The position numbers and the translations under genes are program-made. From NCBI GenBank assembly GCA_948474755.1, contig CAOLHI010001483.1, positions 124,001 to 188,000 on the forward strand: a DNA stretch of 64,000 nt, given 5' to 3'. A model generated the notes under the pieces. The model was not told the DNA's origin. It ran no database searches and was given only the letters and a program-made list of their open reading frames with translations. Of the stretch, positions 48,103 to 59,188 are shown piece after piece; the first letter of the stretch is position 1, and each line of letters starts with the position of its first letter. This DNA comes from Ctenosaura bakeri (Eukaryota; Chordata; Lepidosauria; Squamata; Iguanidae).

Positions 48103-48429
48103 CTTGTCTTAGGTTATGTTCCTGAAATCTCAGGGAATTCCAAGCATGCTGACTCAGCAACCCTATTAATGGGAGTTTTAGGCCAGTCTTTCTAGAAAGC
48201 CAAAGAGTCTCCACCCCCATTTTTAGATTTTATTTGGCATCTTTTTTTTTCTGTTCCTGAACCCCCCAAAGCAGTGGGGAGACAGGGCTGGATTTTGTGA
48301 TTTCCACATATTTAGTTGCACCAAGAAGCTTGTGTTTTGGGTTCCAGAAATGCATTTGGTAAAGTTAGCAGGAGGTTGTGATTCGTACCAGAAAAAACCA
48401 ATCTAGGCACATATTCAATCGAGAAGTTT

Positions 48430-48540
48430 CTTAACCTCTGCATTATCAGTTTTTTAGCTGTATTGTGCTTTAATCTTGTTGCAAAGTAACTTGAGTCCTC
48501 TGTCAGCAGAAAAGTGAGATATAAATTAAATAAATAAGTT
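48430..48540 (+). mobile_element. LINE 3'-end relic (L2-like)
   Basis: GCTGTATTGTGCTTTAATC, then GAAAAGTGAGATATAAATTA-AATAAATAAG, as in L2-like 3' ends. Confidence 0.4.
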
Positions 48541-48993
48541 ACTTTTTTTGGAAAGGATTTCTTTTAATTATAATGTTATACTAATTACAATGTTTTAAAA
48601 GTAACTTGTTGCCATTAGTCATTACGTTGAATAAACCAAGTAGCAAAATAAAAGCGCTGGCCACACTGCTTATTCTTTTTTCCGTTACATTTTTTAAAGA
48701 AAGCCCCTTAGAAGTGTTGTGGATAACACAAAACCTGAAAAATCCCTGTCAACATTTTAATCACCTCACCCTTTAAAAAGTAATGCGTGTAGGTCATTAC
48801 AGTGAACCCCATTATGTTATAAAAACAGAACATGGAACAGTTATGTTTTTATTTCATGCAGGCCATATTTCTATCAAGATTTCTATCTGTATATTGAAAT
48901 GTGATTTTCTTGAGCTCTTTTGACCTCCCCGAAACGCAACCAACTGGAGCAACTTGCGTTACTTGTAGCTCGTTGTTTCCAAACTCTGCCTAT

Positions 48994-49195
48994 GGCCATT
49001 TCTGCACTAGACTGTTATAGTGCTATTATTCCACTTTCAACATCCTATGGAATCCTGGGCTTTGCAGTTTAGGGAGGGCCCTTTAGAATTCTCAGCCAGA
49101 GAGCTCTTTGGCCTCAGCAGACTACAAACCCCAGAATTCCACAGGATGTTGAAAGTGGAATAATAGCACTAGAACAGTCTAGTGCGGAAAGGCCC
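48994..49195. mobile_element. Palindromic Harbinger-type MITE next to CpG island
   Basis: Ends GGCCATTTCTGCACTAGACTG and, reversed, GGGCCTTTCCGCACTAGACTG are flanked by TAT (48,991-48,993 and 49,196-49,198). The interior carries ACTACAAACCCCAGAATTCC (about 49,123), close to the ZNF143 consensus, and a weaker inverted partner. It stops where the CpG island starts. Confidence 0.82.
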
Positions 49196-49304
49196 TATGA
49201 CGGGGGTCACGTTCCCCAGCGCGCCTCAGGCCCCTGCTCATGTGGTTGGCGGTGCTTCTGGGGGCGTTATGAAGGGTCTTCTGAACGCATCCCCTCCCAC
49301 CCAA

Positions 49305-49317
49305 ACTACAACTCCCA
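49305..49317 (+). promoter_or_regulatory. ZNF143/Staf-type motif ACTACAACTCCCA
   Basis: Exact ACTACAACTCCCA, the core of the conserved promoter motif bound by ZNF143 and related factors, near the upstream end of the CpG island. Confidence 0.7.
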
Positions 49318-49329
49318 AAGTCCTTTGAG

Positions 49330-50066
49330 GGGAGTGAAGCGGCTAAGATTGGAGAGAAGAGGTACCTGCTGGCTTTCCTCCGGGTCAGTGTCGTTTGACA
49401 GCACCCACCGCCCGCCCCTCCGCGTTGCTGCGGGTCCGCCTTCCCCGGGGGCTCCGGCTTCGGCGTCCTTTCCCCGCCTCCCCCGAGGCCCTTCCTCCTC
49501 CTCGGGCCCGCGGGATCGCGGCCCTTTCCCCAGCCCCGCCGCGGAGTCTCCGGGGGCTCTCGCTCCGCGTCGCCGCGCTTCGGCAGAGGTTCCGCCCTCG
49601 CTCGCCTGCCGGGGCGCTAAAACCGGGGACAGACGAGACGAGGCGGAGGCGGAGCCAGCCGGAGGGAGCCGCTGCCGCATCCATCCCTCGGCCAGCCGGG
49701 CAGCTCCCTCTGCGCGGGGTTCGCCGGCGCCTCCTGCTCCTCCTCTCCAACCCAGACCCGAGCCGGTGCCAGAGAAGCGGCCAGGGCGAGCCGGCTCCGC
49801 GCTGGTGGTGGCTGCGCGTCCGAGCCGAGGGAAGGAAGAAGAGGGGACGCTGAGGGCGGCGGCGGCGGCGGCGGCGGGCGTAGCGCGCTCTTCTCCCCCC
49901 TCCCCTCCCGCCTCCCCCTGCTTTCAGCTCGCGTAGGCTCTCGAGCCCCTCTTCGTCGTCCCCAGAACTGCGGGGAGGGGACGGGCTCTCGGTGGAGGCG
50001 AAACGAGCCGCGCGGAGACGCCGCCGGGGCGAGCAAGGAAGCCCGAGACAAAGGAGCGAGCGGGCG
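49330..50066 (+). other. Putative untranslated first exon of host gene
   Basis: A strong splice donor, GCG|GTGAGTGG, lies at 50,066/50,067 inside the CpG island, preceded by GC-rich sequence with no ATG in good context just before it. I infer a rightward gene whose first exon ends here. The start is not determined; the coordinate given is the earliest plausible one. No protein family can be named because the coding exons are outside the window. Confidence 0.45.
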
Positions 50067-50684
50067 GTGAGTGGCGGGCGGCGGGCGGGCTCTCGGGTTC
50101 TTTTAGTCTTGGGGGGGGGTTGGGGGGTGGCGGTGAGGAGCCAGGTAAGCGCCCTTCTCGTTCCCCTCCCTCGGTCTGGGCTCGTCGTCCCCTACCTCAG
50201 GCTGCAGCGGCGGCGGCCGACGGAACGGCAGCAGCGAAAGGCGAACGGGGTTCCCGCGAAAGGCGAACCGGGACGCTGCAGCCCCGCGCTTGGGGGGGGT
50301 CGGTGGGTCTGGGGGCCCGGCTCTCGTGACTGAACAGAATGGGCGGCTCGAGAAGCAAGGTGGCCTGGCGGAGAAGCGCGGTCTCGGACCCTGGGCGTGG
50401 GTCCTCGAGGCCTTCTTCCCCTCTGAGCGGGGGAAAGGCACCGAGGGGCACCGCGGCAGCCCCGCTCCCGTTCGGAGGAGGACGTCGGCCCCGTGACTGG
50501 TTTGGACGCCGTGGGGTTTCAAACCGGCGGCTTGGCTCCCGGGCGCTGCCTTTCCTTCCCAGGGAAGGGACGGGTGCTGGGTGGGAAACGGCCCGGCGAG
50601 AGTGCCGAGTCGCCAAATGCCCGTTCAGCCGCAAAGGGGGGAAAGCGTTAGGGGTGGGAACGTTGTTTGGTTCGGGGCGTCTCT

Positions 50685-50688
<4 letters not shown>

Positions 50689-50721
<33 letters not shown>
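50689..50721. repeat. (GT)n microsatellite
   Basis: About 16 GT units at the downstream edge of the CpG island. Confidence 0.95.
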
Positions 50722-50722
<1 letters not shown>

Positions 50723-51744
50723 GGGAGCAGCAGGAAAGATCTCTCAGTGTTGTGAACTAAACATGGCATGTGTCCCTCTGCCATCTTCCATAGAAAGCCA
50801 GAGCCTATTGCGTGGTTCTTACCCTGCGTAGACGCGGATGGAAAGAAATAGACATTACAGTTCTTCTTCTCATCTGTAAGCCCCCTGATTCATTTAGTAA
50901 CAAGGACCTAGAGTGGGTTTCCCTGCCACCACCTTGACTCGTGTCTCTTCTGCTCAAATAGCGTGCACAAAATTTATGCTGTGGTTTTTTCTTGTACTTA
51001 AGTAGGAGGAGGGGCAGGGCAGCCTTGCATTTTATTTCCCCTTCTCCCTTCCTTCTATTTATATAGCAGTGGCTCAAGATGCCAGGTTTGCTCAGTGACC
51101 TCGGTAGTATAGATTTCCTTTGAGTATATTGATGCTCTTTGAAAGGATTGCTGCCAGGTAAAGGGTGGAAGTCTTTTGGGTTGGAGCCTCTAGTGCTTAT
51201 TTGGAAGTGGAAGGCATTAAAATAGCTGTAAATAATTTAAATAGTGCTGGATGTGTTAGCAGGGAGACAGGGTAGGTAGGTAGATCGGGAAGTGCCTTGA
51301 ACAGGTTGTTCAGTCTCAATTATTTCCTGGGCTCAAGGACAAATGGAGGCTCCTGTACTTTTGGTTTGTATGTGTTTTCCTTGAGAGAGAGGGTGTGGTA
51401 ATGGCTCTGTAATGCAGCACTGCCAGCAGTACATGCGCTTCAACCAGTGCATGTGTAGAAAAACGAATGCTATCCTTCCTCTCTGTTTTGCAGAGAGAAG
51501 AGAGAGAAATCACCTTCAGCTTAATTCTTTGCCAACATAGTCTCAGATAGTGATTTAAAAGGGGGGGGGCATCACCCAGGTCTGCAATAAACCTCCCCGT
51601 GAAAATTAACTGATGAGTTCAAATATGATTATAGTATTTTATATATGAAGTAATTCAAATACTCTCATTATGAAACACAGTATGTGTGTGTATATATATG
51701 ACTGACTTTAAATCTTCAGCCTTTTGCCATACTTTGTAAAGCCC

Positions 51745-51825
51745 TGTTTTGTGCATATTTACTTGGGTGTAAACTGCCACTTCATTCAGTGGTGCTTACT
51801 TCCAGGTAGGTGTTCCTAACATTGT
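51745..51825. repeat. Short foldback repeat (ACTTGGGTGTAA type)
   Basis: ATATTTACTTGGGTGTAAACT and GGTGCTTACTTCCAGGTAGG are imperfect inverted halves. Related halves occur at about 25,740 and 54,865 (ACTCAGAAGTAAATTTCACTG). This resembles a common reptile foldback repeat. Confidence 0.45.
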
Positions 51826-52692
51826 ATCTTAAATTTAGTTTTATTGAGAATATTTTTGTAATAGTCAGTTTTGCCCAAACCATTGATTTCTCACAGGTGC
51901 AAAATGTATAGCGTCTAGCTGCAAGTGGCCAGTTCATTGTAAATTATAGGGTGGTGCATGGCTTGAAGTGAATATTATTTAAAATCAGGTTTCTGCTTTT
52001 CCTTAAAAGAGATGTTTATATTTTAAATGTGGTCAAAAATTCACCCATTACACTGATATGAAACTAGAAGTAGTGATTGAGATGGTGCTAAGCTTAGTAC
52101 ATACAGCGAAAAACTGTTCATATTTCAGTAAAGCCCCTTTCCCCTATAGTTAAAGAACCTGGGTAGTTTGGAGGACTTTGATTACGTTTAAAGGTTTACA
52201 TGAATACTCTGAAAGACTTATTCTCTTGTGATAAATATATATGGTTCCATTCCAGTTTATGGCAACACAATGAATTTGAACATTAACATGGCTACACCAT
52301 ATTGCATTGTTTGTCCTAGACATTAATTGGAAGACTGTTTCTTTTAGCTGTTCTCAGTACTTTAATTGGGGGAGGGGGAGGAATGTAGTAGTATAGGTGT
52401 TAGGAAACATGCATATGGACCTTCACAAAAATAAAACTTGAGAATTGGCTCACACTCTGTGTTAACTCATTAGATTACAATAGTGTTATATTGATTTTAC
52501 ACTGTAGCAGTATGCTTGAAGATTTTCCCAATGAGCCTTCCTAGAAATAAGAGATGATAAGATTTGCTTTTGAGGTGAGGTCAAGCAGATCTGTATAGGA
52601 GCAGTTGTGGGAGAGGCTAGAAATGCTTTTAGTCCCCAGAAAGGGGCACCAGACAGGCCTTTTAATATTGGTTGATATGAATGTACTTGTGG

Positions 52693-52900
52693 AAATCCAG
52701 CATGGTGCGGTTGTTTGAGTGCTGCACCAGAACTCTGGGAGACCAGGCTTCCAATCTCTGTTTAGGTGACATTAAGCAAGTCACCTTCTCTCAGCCTTAG
52801 AGGAAGACAGTGGCAAATTTCTTTTGAATAAATCCTGCTGAGAAGAGCTTGTGATAGCTGTAAGTCAGAATCAAGCTGAAGACACATAACAACAACAAAT
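52693..52900 (+). mobile_element. Sauria-type SINE
   Basis: Head ATCCAGCATGGTGCGGTTG, core CTCTCAGCCTTAGAGGAAG, tail CTGTAAGTCAGAATCAAGC then AACAACAACAAA. Confidence 0.85.
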
Positions 52901-53479
52901 AGATGTACTCATCCATTTTGTCACATGGAAACCATGACTTTGGCTTGCCATATTGGTGAATCATTTCCACTGTGCCCTCATTTCACCTTTCTGCCCCCAT
53001 GCTTTGTATGAAATTGCTGACTGCTGCATCTCTTGCTGGCGTGGATAAAGTACCAAGTGTAGGGCCTCACAAATTAGGATGCTGCACTGTTACCATTCCC
53101 TTCAGTAGCTCAGATAGTAAAATGGAGAATACTGAGTTAGCCGTTACTTCCGACTTTCACTTTAGAGGATAAAATGTTTTATCATTCAGTTTACACACAT
53201 CTCACTTCGATCCAGAACTCAGCTGCCACCAACATCTTCTATTTTTTAAAGCTGTATATTCCAGATGAAAAAGGCTGTCCATACATGCCTTGGCATGCTC
53301 TTCATCCTGGATCCTTACCTTGAAACTCTTCTATGTTCTGACTCTTATAACTTTGCCCATGACTTCCATTCTTCTAGCATCACCATTACCCTCAGCTGTC
53401 GAAAAGATTTGCTGGTGCATTAATGAGTTCTACTGTCCCCTGTTCTTAAATTCCACCCCCCCCATATTTTCTTCCATCA

Positions 53480-53660
53480 AATTTCATCCATATTTTCTTC
53501 CATCAAATTCTGTTCATATCCTCTTTGGCCATAAAATTATCCAAATTATTTTAATTTTTGTATGTCCTAATGCTGTGCAATTTTATCTGTACTACTTTTA
53601 ATTTATAAACTCCCTTAAGTGACAGAGCTGGGGGAAAAAGCAAGATGTAAATACATAAAA
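53480..53660 (+). mobile_element. LINE 3'-end relic with 24-base direct repeat
   Basis: TTTTCTTCCATCAAATT occurs twice, 24 bases apart (about 53,467 and 53,491). Then comes an L2-like 3' end (TTTATAAACTCCCTTAAG, GATGTAAATACATAAAA). Confidence 0.4.
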
Positions 53661-54023
53661 AAAAAAACAAATTCTTCCATGAAACCCATACTTTCTGTGA
53701 AGCCTTGATACATTGCCTCGCATACTGTCCCCTGGTTCAGAGATGGGGAATGTATGCCTCTCAATATGAGTTAACCTCCATCACCCCTCATAACTGGCTG
53801 TACTGACAAGCTCTGATGGAAATTGGAGTTCCAGCATACGTGTAGAGCGATGTACTCACCAAACCTGTCCTAGCAAAATTATGCCTACGTTTAACTGAAC
53901 CCAAGCCACATTGTTTCCCTGTCTACTCTCTTCTCCCTCAGTTGCTTCCCTAAAGCACTTTTTTTCTTTTAATATAAGCTCGTTTCTTTTACTTTGCAAA
54001 CTGCCGTGTAGGTTGATAGTAAC

Positions 54024-54045
54024 TGATGATGATGATGATGATGAT
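54024..54045. repeat. (TGA)n microsatellite
   Basis: Seven TGA units. Confidence 0.95.
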
Positions 54046-55283
54046 AGGATGAGATCATAAATTTGATTTTTGGACCATTTGGCCATTTGATTCAGGTTTA
54101 ATTTCTGTCTTTTTTTTTATCTGAAGTTTTAAAAACCTTTTCTTAATGCAGCAAAACATGCATGGACTAATCCAAACCGTCATAATATTCTCCGTCCATG
54201 CAACCAATCCATCTATTCATACACACACATACACAATCTGTATATAAATCCAGTCAACCTTAGAAAGATGTAGAGGCAGAAGAAACAAGTACACAAAAGA
54301 CAAGAACAGATGCAGGCACAGGGAAGGTGATACTGGTATCATTACTTTAAAAATCCCTCACAGATCTAGGTTAACCATCCTTTCCATGTTATGGAGGTTT
54401 ATAGGCTGATGATCAATATATGATCAGTATTTTATAACTTTCTGTAATTTCTTCTTTGGTGTTCTATTATGTAAAGAAGGATTATATTTTTGTCAGATTC
54501 ACCTTAATTTCTGCAATTCTGTTTGTGTTCCTCTCATATTATCAACCTTTTGCCAACCTTACTTTACAATTTTTGCTTTCAGTCTTCATTTTTTAAAATC
54601 TTTCCCAAAATGGTATATCATAGCTAAGCATTGAAAGGCCATAAAATGCTTACACAACCACTCTTATAAATCTTCTTAGTTAGGTTGGTAGTATTATTCC
54701 TTAAAAATGTAAAAATATGTATAAGCTTCCACGGCTGACTCCTTTGATATATTACCTGTAACTTATCTTTGTTGCTGAGAAGTATTAATTGCTCTGTTGA
54801 TGGTAGACATATTATTGAACTTCACTGGTAAATATTTCCTATCACCAGACAAAGGTTTGCTTTTGCTTACTCAGAAGTAAATTTCACTGTACTCAGTGAA
54901 GACTGTTTTCTGAGAGATTATATATCAGATCTTATAGTGCTTCGGTAATTATTCATCATTGCCAATTTTCCACTGGCTAACTGAATTTCAGCAATTTCTG
55001 GTTCTACAAATTCCACATAATAGTTTTGTCCTGTTGTTTTGTTTTTTTAAAAAATGATCTTTATCGAGTAATTATTGCACACAAAAAATTACACAAACAA
55101 CGTATATAGTGATAAATACATAGACAACATAGTCAACGAGGATAGAAAAAAAAGACGACAAAGAAAATAGAAGGGGGGAAGAGGAAAGATTTGAGAAAGA
55201 TTTGTTTTAATTGTTGCTTTGAGGCCCAAGATTAGTTGTCTCATGCAAACCAGGCAAAAAAACAGATTGGCTGTCTTTATATA

Positions 55284-55927
55284 GTGGCCCTTCCACATTC
55301 ATAAGGGTTCAGGGTGCAAAAGTGGAAAAATTGCAAGTAACTACCCCCCCATGACCCCCTCTCATTCCCTTTCAGGGCTCTGACACAGGAACCTTCCTTT
55401 TCTGTGTCCAGACCAAAGGCAAGGAAGTGAGACGGAAGGGCTTGGAGGGGTGAAGGAAAGCATGTTCATGCATCTCCCCCCCTTCCCACCCTCGCAAATT
55501 GCCTTACCATTTGCTTCAGCACAAGTTCTCAGTGCCAGAACAGAGTCAAAGGAATGGGAGAGCAGCACTGCAGAGGGGTGTGTGCCTTACCTTTTGCCTT
55601 AGCACAAGTTCTAAGCACTGGGGCAGAGGCAAAGCAATAAGAGGGGAGAACTCCAGAGGGCACAAGGCAAGTGCACCTGCATATCCCTCCCCTACCATTA
55701 CCTTGCCTTTTGCCTAGGATGTGAGTTCTCAGCAGTGGGGCAGAGGCAAGAGAGTGGGAGGGGAGAGCTCTGGAAACCGTGCGTGCATCTTCCCCCTCCC
55801 CTTTACCTTACTTTTTGCCTCGGCATGCTTGCCCTCTTTCTCCGTGCTGGCAAAACCCAAGGGAATGGGTTGGGGGAGGGATGAGCACCTTGTGAATCAA
55901 ACCTGTAAATGTGGAGGGAAAACAGTA
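55284..55927. mobile_element. Tigger-like element with internal repeats
   Basis: The ends GTGGCCCTTCCACATTC and (reversed) ACTGTTTTCCCTCCACATTTAC resemble the 42.7-kb element. Inside, a unit of about 110-130 bases (TTGCC...AGTTCTCAGTGCCAG...GCAGAGGCAA...GGGAG) recurs about three times at roughly 55,500, 55,600 and 55,720. No transposase is visible. Confidence 0.55.
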
Positions 55928-55934
55928 GTCATGG

Positions 55935-56166
55935 TTCTTCAGGGCCTAAATGCCTTAAAGGCACTAGATCCTGTCTGATCTTGGAAGCTAAGCAGGGTCA
56001 GCCATGGTTTCTATTTGGATGAGAGACTGCCCATCAATACCAAGTGCTGTAGGCTATATTTCAGATGAAGGAACTGGCAAAACCACCACTGAGTATTCCT
56101 TTCCTAAGAAAACCCTATGAACTTTAGAAAGTTACCCTAAGTTGATAGGCAACTAACACACAACAA
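55935..56166 (+). mobile_element. 5S rRNA-derived SINE, sense
   Basis: The head reads GATCCTGTCTGATCTTGGAA, then GCTAAGCAGGGTCAGCCATG, then GATGAGAGACTGCCC and AAGTGCTGTAGGC, matching eukaryotic 5S rRNA boxes A to C and beyond. The tail (AAGAAAACCCTATGAAC, ending CTAACACACAACAA) is the Bov-B-like one shared with the tRNA-headed SINEs. Extra sequence and mismatches rule out a working 5S gene. Confidence 0.88.
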
Positions 56167-56844
56167 TTTCCCCCCGCTCTCTTGTGCAATGTCTTTGGAA
56201 TGCGGCAATTGCTTCTATAATTTTTTTTGATCTTTGAAGTTAGTTAAGTACAGCCCATTTCTATTATAATGTATAGGAAAGAGAGATTTGGGACATACAG
56301 GCAATAATTTATTCTAGGAAAAAAAATGCAGAAGCAAGTAGTCATTGTGGGAAGAAAACTGCTGTGCTCTGGAAACAATAGGAAGTGTGAACACTACCTC
56401 TGAAATCTTGATGCACTTCTAAGGAATAGCTTTTTCAGCTTTCCAAGGTTTTAGTTACAACCAATGTTGGCATTCCTATATGCCAAAATAAAATATAATA
56501 AAATAAAAATCCAGTCATAAGCCAAGAAAACCAAAATGCTCAGAAATTGGAGAGTTCATGCCATTTCACACAGTTGCTTAGTTTATGTGATCTGTTTTCA
56601 ATATAATATGTAATATTGCATTCAGATTATTGAAAGGTTTTGTGTGAACAAGTGATGCACTGGCTTGAGAAGTCTAAGTCTTGTAATTATTAAAGCTCCC
56701 TTTTTAGTTTCAGAAAGCTTCTTTTTAATTACGGCACTTTCACAGAAAGTATGTACAGTTCTGAGGCCTAGAAACTTGGGGCATAAATTGAACACTGTTT
56801 AGCTATTGGCATATTCAGCTGAACCTTATTCTGACAGGTATGAC

Positions 56845-57066
56845 ACAGAGCCAGTGTAGGTCAGTGATTACAGTACTGTGATGAGACTTGTGAGATTTAG
56901 CTCCTTATCTACTGACAACCATAAAACTCACTGGTGACTTGAAGTAAGTCATGCTCTTGGCCCATCCTACCTCACTGGGTTCCTGTGAGGATAAAATAGG
57001 GAGGGCAAGAGCCGTGTACACTGTCTGGAGCTCATAGGAGAACTGGTGTTATGTAAATGTAACACA
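56845..57066 (+). mobile_element. tRNA-headed SINE with a different 3' tail
   Basis: The head AGAGCCAGTGTAGGTCAGTG resembles the Sauria SINEs. The 3' half reads CTACCTCACTGGGTTCCTGT, GAGGATAAAATAGGGAGG and CTCATAGGAGAACTGG, which is not the Bov-B-like tail. A different partner LINE is likely. Confidence 0.7.
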
Positions 57067-58283
57067 TAAAAAACTTGAGCCTAAAAGAGAAAGAGAGTAA
57101 AGGTTTTTAAGTGGCCTTGTTTTTGTCAAAAATGAAACAAAGAGAACAAGCAACTTTGCTTTGATTCTGACTTGGCTCATGAGTAATTTCATAGCAGTGC
57201 CCTGCAGCAAGAGAAAACAATCTGTCTAGTGGCATTTCAGTAATTCTGACCCCCACATCGCTTGTTGCTGTCAGAGCTCTACTGTAGCCTGCTTCATTTG
57301 AACTGTCATTATGTGAGTAAAGGCTGCTGTGTCTTGTCATGACAGAAAGACAGCAGGGGCTTTTTCAACATCTCCTCATGGTATTTTTTTGTATGACAAG
57401 GGGAAAAAAAGTCAATTGACCTTAGCAGGGCAGGGAAAGGCAGGGTAAGTAATAGAAGAAGAAACAGCAACAGTGTTTAAAAATGAACTTTCTTTTTGCA
57501 TCACATTTGAGTTGTATCACTTGCTGTCATAGAGTTTTAAAAGACAAATTGTTCGGTATTAAAGTTTTTGAGAGAAACAATATTATGTGGCAGTGTTACA
57601 GTGAGTACAACTATGTAGCATTTTCAGGAGTAAAGGCCCTATTAGGTCCTGTAAGCATGTAATGGAAAATGGATTCTGGAGATAAATCAATTAACCTCAA
57701 CCTTCTAAATGTGCAACTAATTGTGATAGAGGTTATCACTCTTGCAGATAACATTTGCCTTCATTTTAAATATGTTTGTTCTACACTTATTCCTGCCTTG
57801 GTTTGTTAGAATTCAAGGCCAAGAATGACTTAATAATTAGGAAATTAGATCAATAATGTGGCATAGTCACTACTCTATTAAGCTTATTTGTATTAGAATT
57901 TTAAATAAGATTTACAATAACACTAAGTAGTTATGATATTCTTTCTTTACAAGTATTAAAGCATCAGGATTAGAAATGAACTCTGAGAGTGATGTACTCC
58001 TGATATGTTTTAAAGCAAAAAATAAAATAAAAAATGTTAAAAAGCACACTGTACATGTGCATAAATGTAGCCTAGATCTACCTTTGGTTGTCTGATGCCA
58101 GTCTGCTAGCTCTCTTTGTATGATATGTTGTTTTGAAACAAATTTGGGACCATTAATCATGTTGGGAGTCAAGCAAAGTAGTACCCCCCCTTTTTTTTAC
58201 CTTTTTTTCTACAGGACATGAATAGATTTCCTGAATTAATGTTAAACATATCGTAAGACAGTTAATAAAACAAAGGAATTTAG

Positions 58284-58482
58284 TAGAAAGGGTCTATACG
58301 CAATGGCTTGGATATTAAGGTTTAAATCTACATGTCTGTTCAATTTGTGAAGTGGTGCAGAATAATAAAATGTATGGTTCTAGCCTTTTCCTGACATTTT
58401 AACATTCTATAGCACTTCACAAATTGACCTGACATGTAGGTTTAAATCTGAATAGCCGAGGCACTGTGTATAGACTTCTCTT
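58284..58482. mobile_element. About 200-bp foldback MITE, family unknown
   Basis: The outer arms GGTCTATACGCAATGG and (reversed) AGTCTATACACAGTGC, and inner arms TCAATTTGTGAAGTG (both sides, opposite strands), give a long imperfect hairpin with about 90-base arms. A TTTA-like flank is possible on both sides. Confidence 0.7.
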
Positions 58483-58510
58483 TACCAAATTGCTTTGAAT
58501 TTTTCTGTCT

Positions 58511-58714
58511 TAGCATGATATAGTGGTTTGAGTGTTGGTCTAGGACTCCAGGAGAAAAGGCCTCAAATCCCCACTGGGCCATGTCACATTCTCTCAGCCT
58601 CAGAGGAAGGCAAAGGCTAACCCCACTAGAAAAATCTTACCAATAAAATCCTATGATAGGTTTGCTTTAGGGTCACTGTAAGTTGGAAATGACTTGAAGG
58701 TGCACAACAACAAC
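58511..58714 (+). mobile_element. Sauria-type SINE
   Basis: TAGCATGATATAGTGGTTTG head, CTCAGAGGAAGGCAAAGGC core, GACTTGAAGGTGCACAACAA tail. Confidence 0.88.
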
Positions 58715-58950
58715 TTGGTATGTTTAACATTAATTCTGGAAATCTATTGATGTCTAGTATGGTAAAAAAGGGAAGAGCAGGAATGATTTTGACTCCCGAC
58801 ATAGTAAGTCGTAGCAAATTTGTCTCAAAATAACAGATGGTTCAAGGAGAGCTGGTAAACTAGCATCAAGCAACCAAAGATAGATCTAGGCTACATCTAC
58901 ATGCAAATGCAGTGTAAAGGAACACAAATGTATGAAACTAGCCTTATCCT

Positions 58951-59188
58951 GAGAGAGCCAGCATGGTGTAGTAGTTTAAGCATTGGTCTAGGACTCCAGG
59001 AGACAAGAGTTAAATTCTCTCTCAGGCATGGAAATCCACTGTGCAGCCTTGGGCAAGCCTCACTCTCTCAGCCTCAGAGGAAGGCAAAGACAAATCCCTC
59101 TGAACAAATCTTGTCAAGAAAACTCCATGATAGCTTCACCTTTGGGTTTCCATAAGCTGGAAACAGCTTGAAGGCACACAGCAACAAT
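58951..59188 (+). mobile_element. Sauria-type SINE
   Basis: GAGAGAGCCAGCATGGTGTA head, CCTTGGGCAAGCCTCACTC and CTCAGAGGAAGGCAAAG core, CAGCTTGAAGGCACACAGC tail. Confidence 0.9.

Larger units (their letters stand above)
49200..50690. promoter_or_regulatory. CpG island promoter of a host gene
   Basis: About 1.5 kb is very rich in G, C and CpG, unlike all surrounding DNA except the Harbinger. It includes a GCG repeat (about 49,857-49,877), many GC boxes and a ZNF143-type site. This is the normal look of a broad vertebrate housekeeping promoter. Several overlapping open frames of 100-200 codons on both strands are expected from such composition and do not look like genes. Confidence 0.85.

Noticed and set aside
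49325..49936. 203-codon plus-strand open frame in the CpG island, with equally long frames in other phases and on the minus strand
   Set aside because: High GC makes long open frames common. The product is low-complexity Ala/Pro/Arg/Ser with no domain, and all frames look alike.
55935..56166. Possible genuine 5S rRNA gene
   Set aside because: The 5S similarity is interrupted and diverged, it continues into a SINE tail, and it has no T-run terminator at the expected place.
58951..59188. Possible tRNA genes at the SINE heads
   Set aside because: A- and B-box-like sequences are there, but no cloverleaf can be completed and the sequence runs on into the SINE body.
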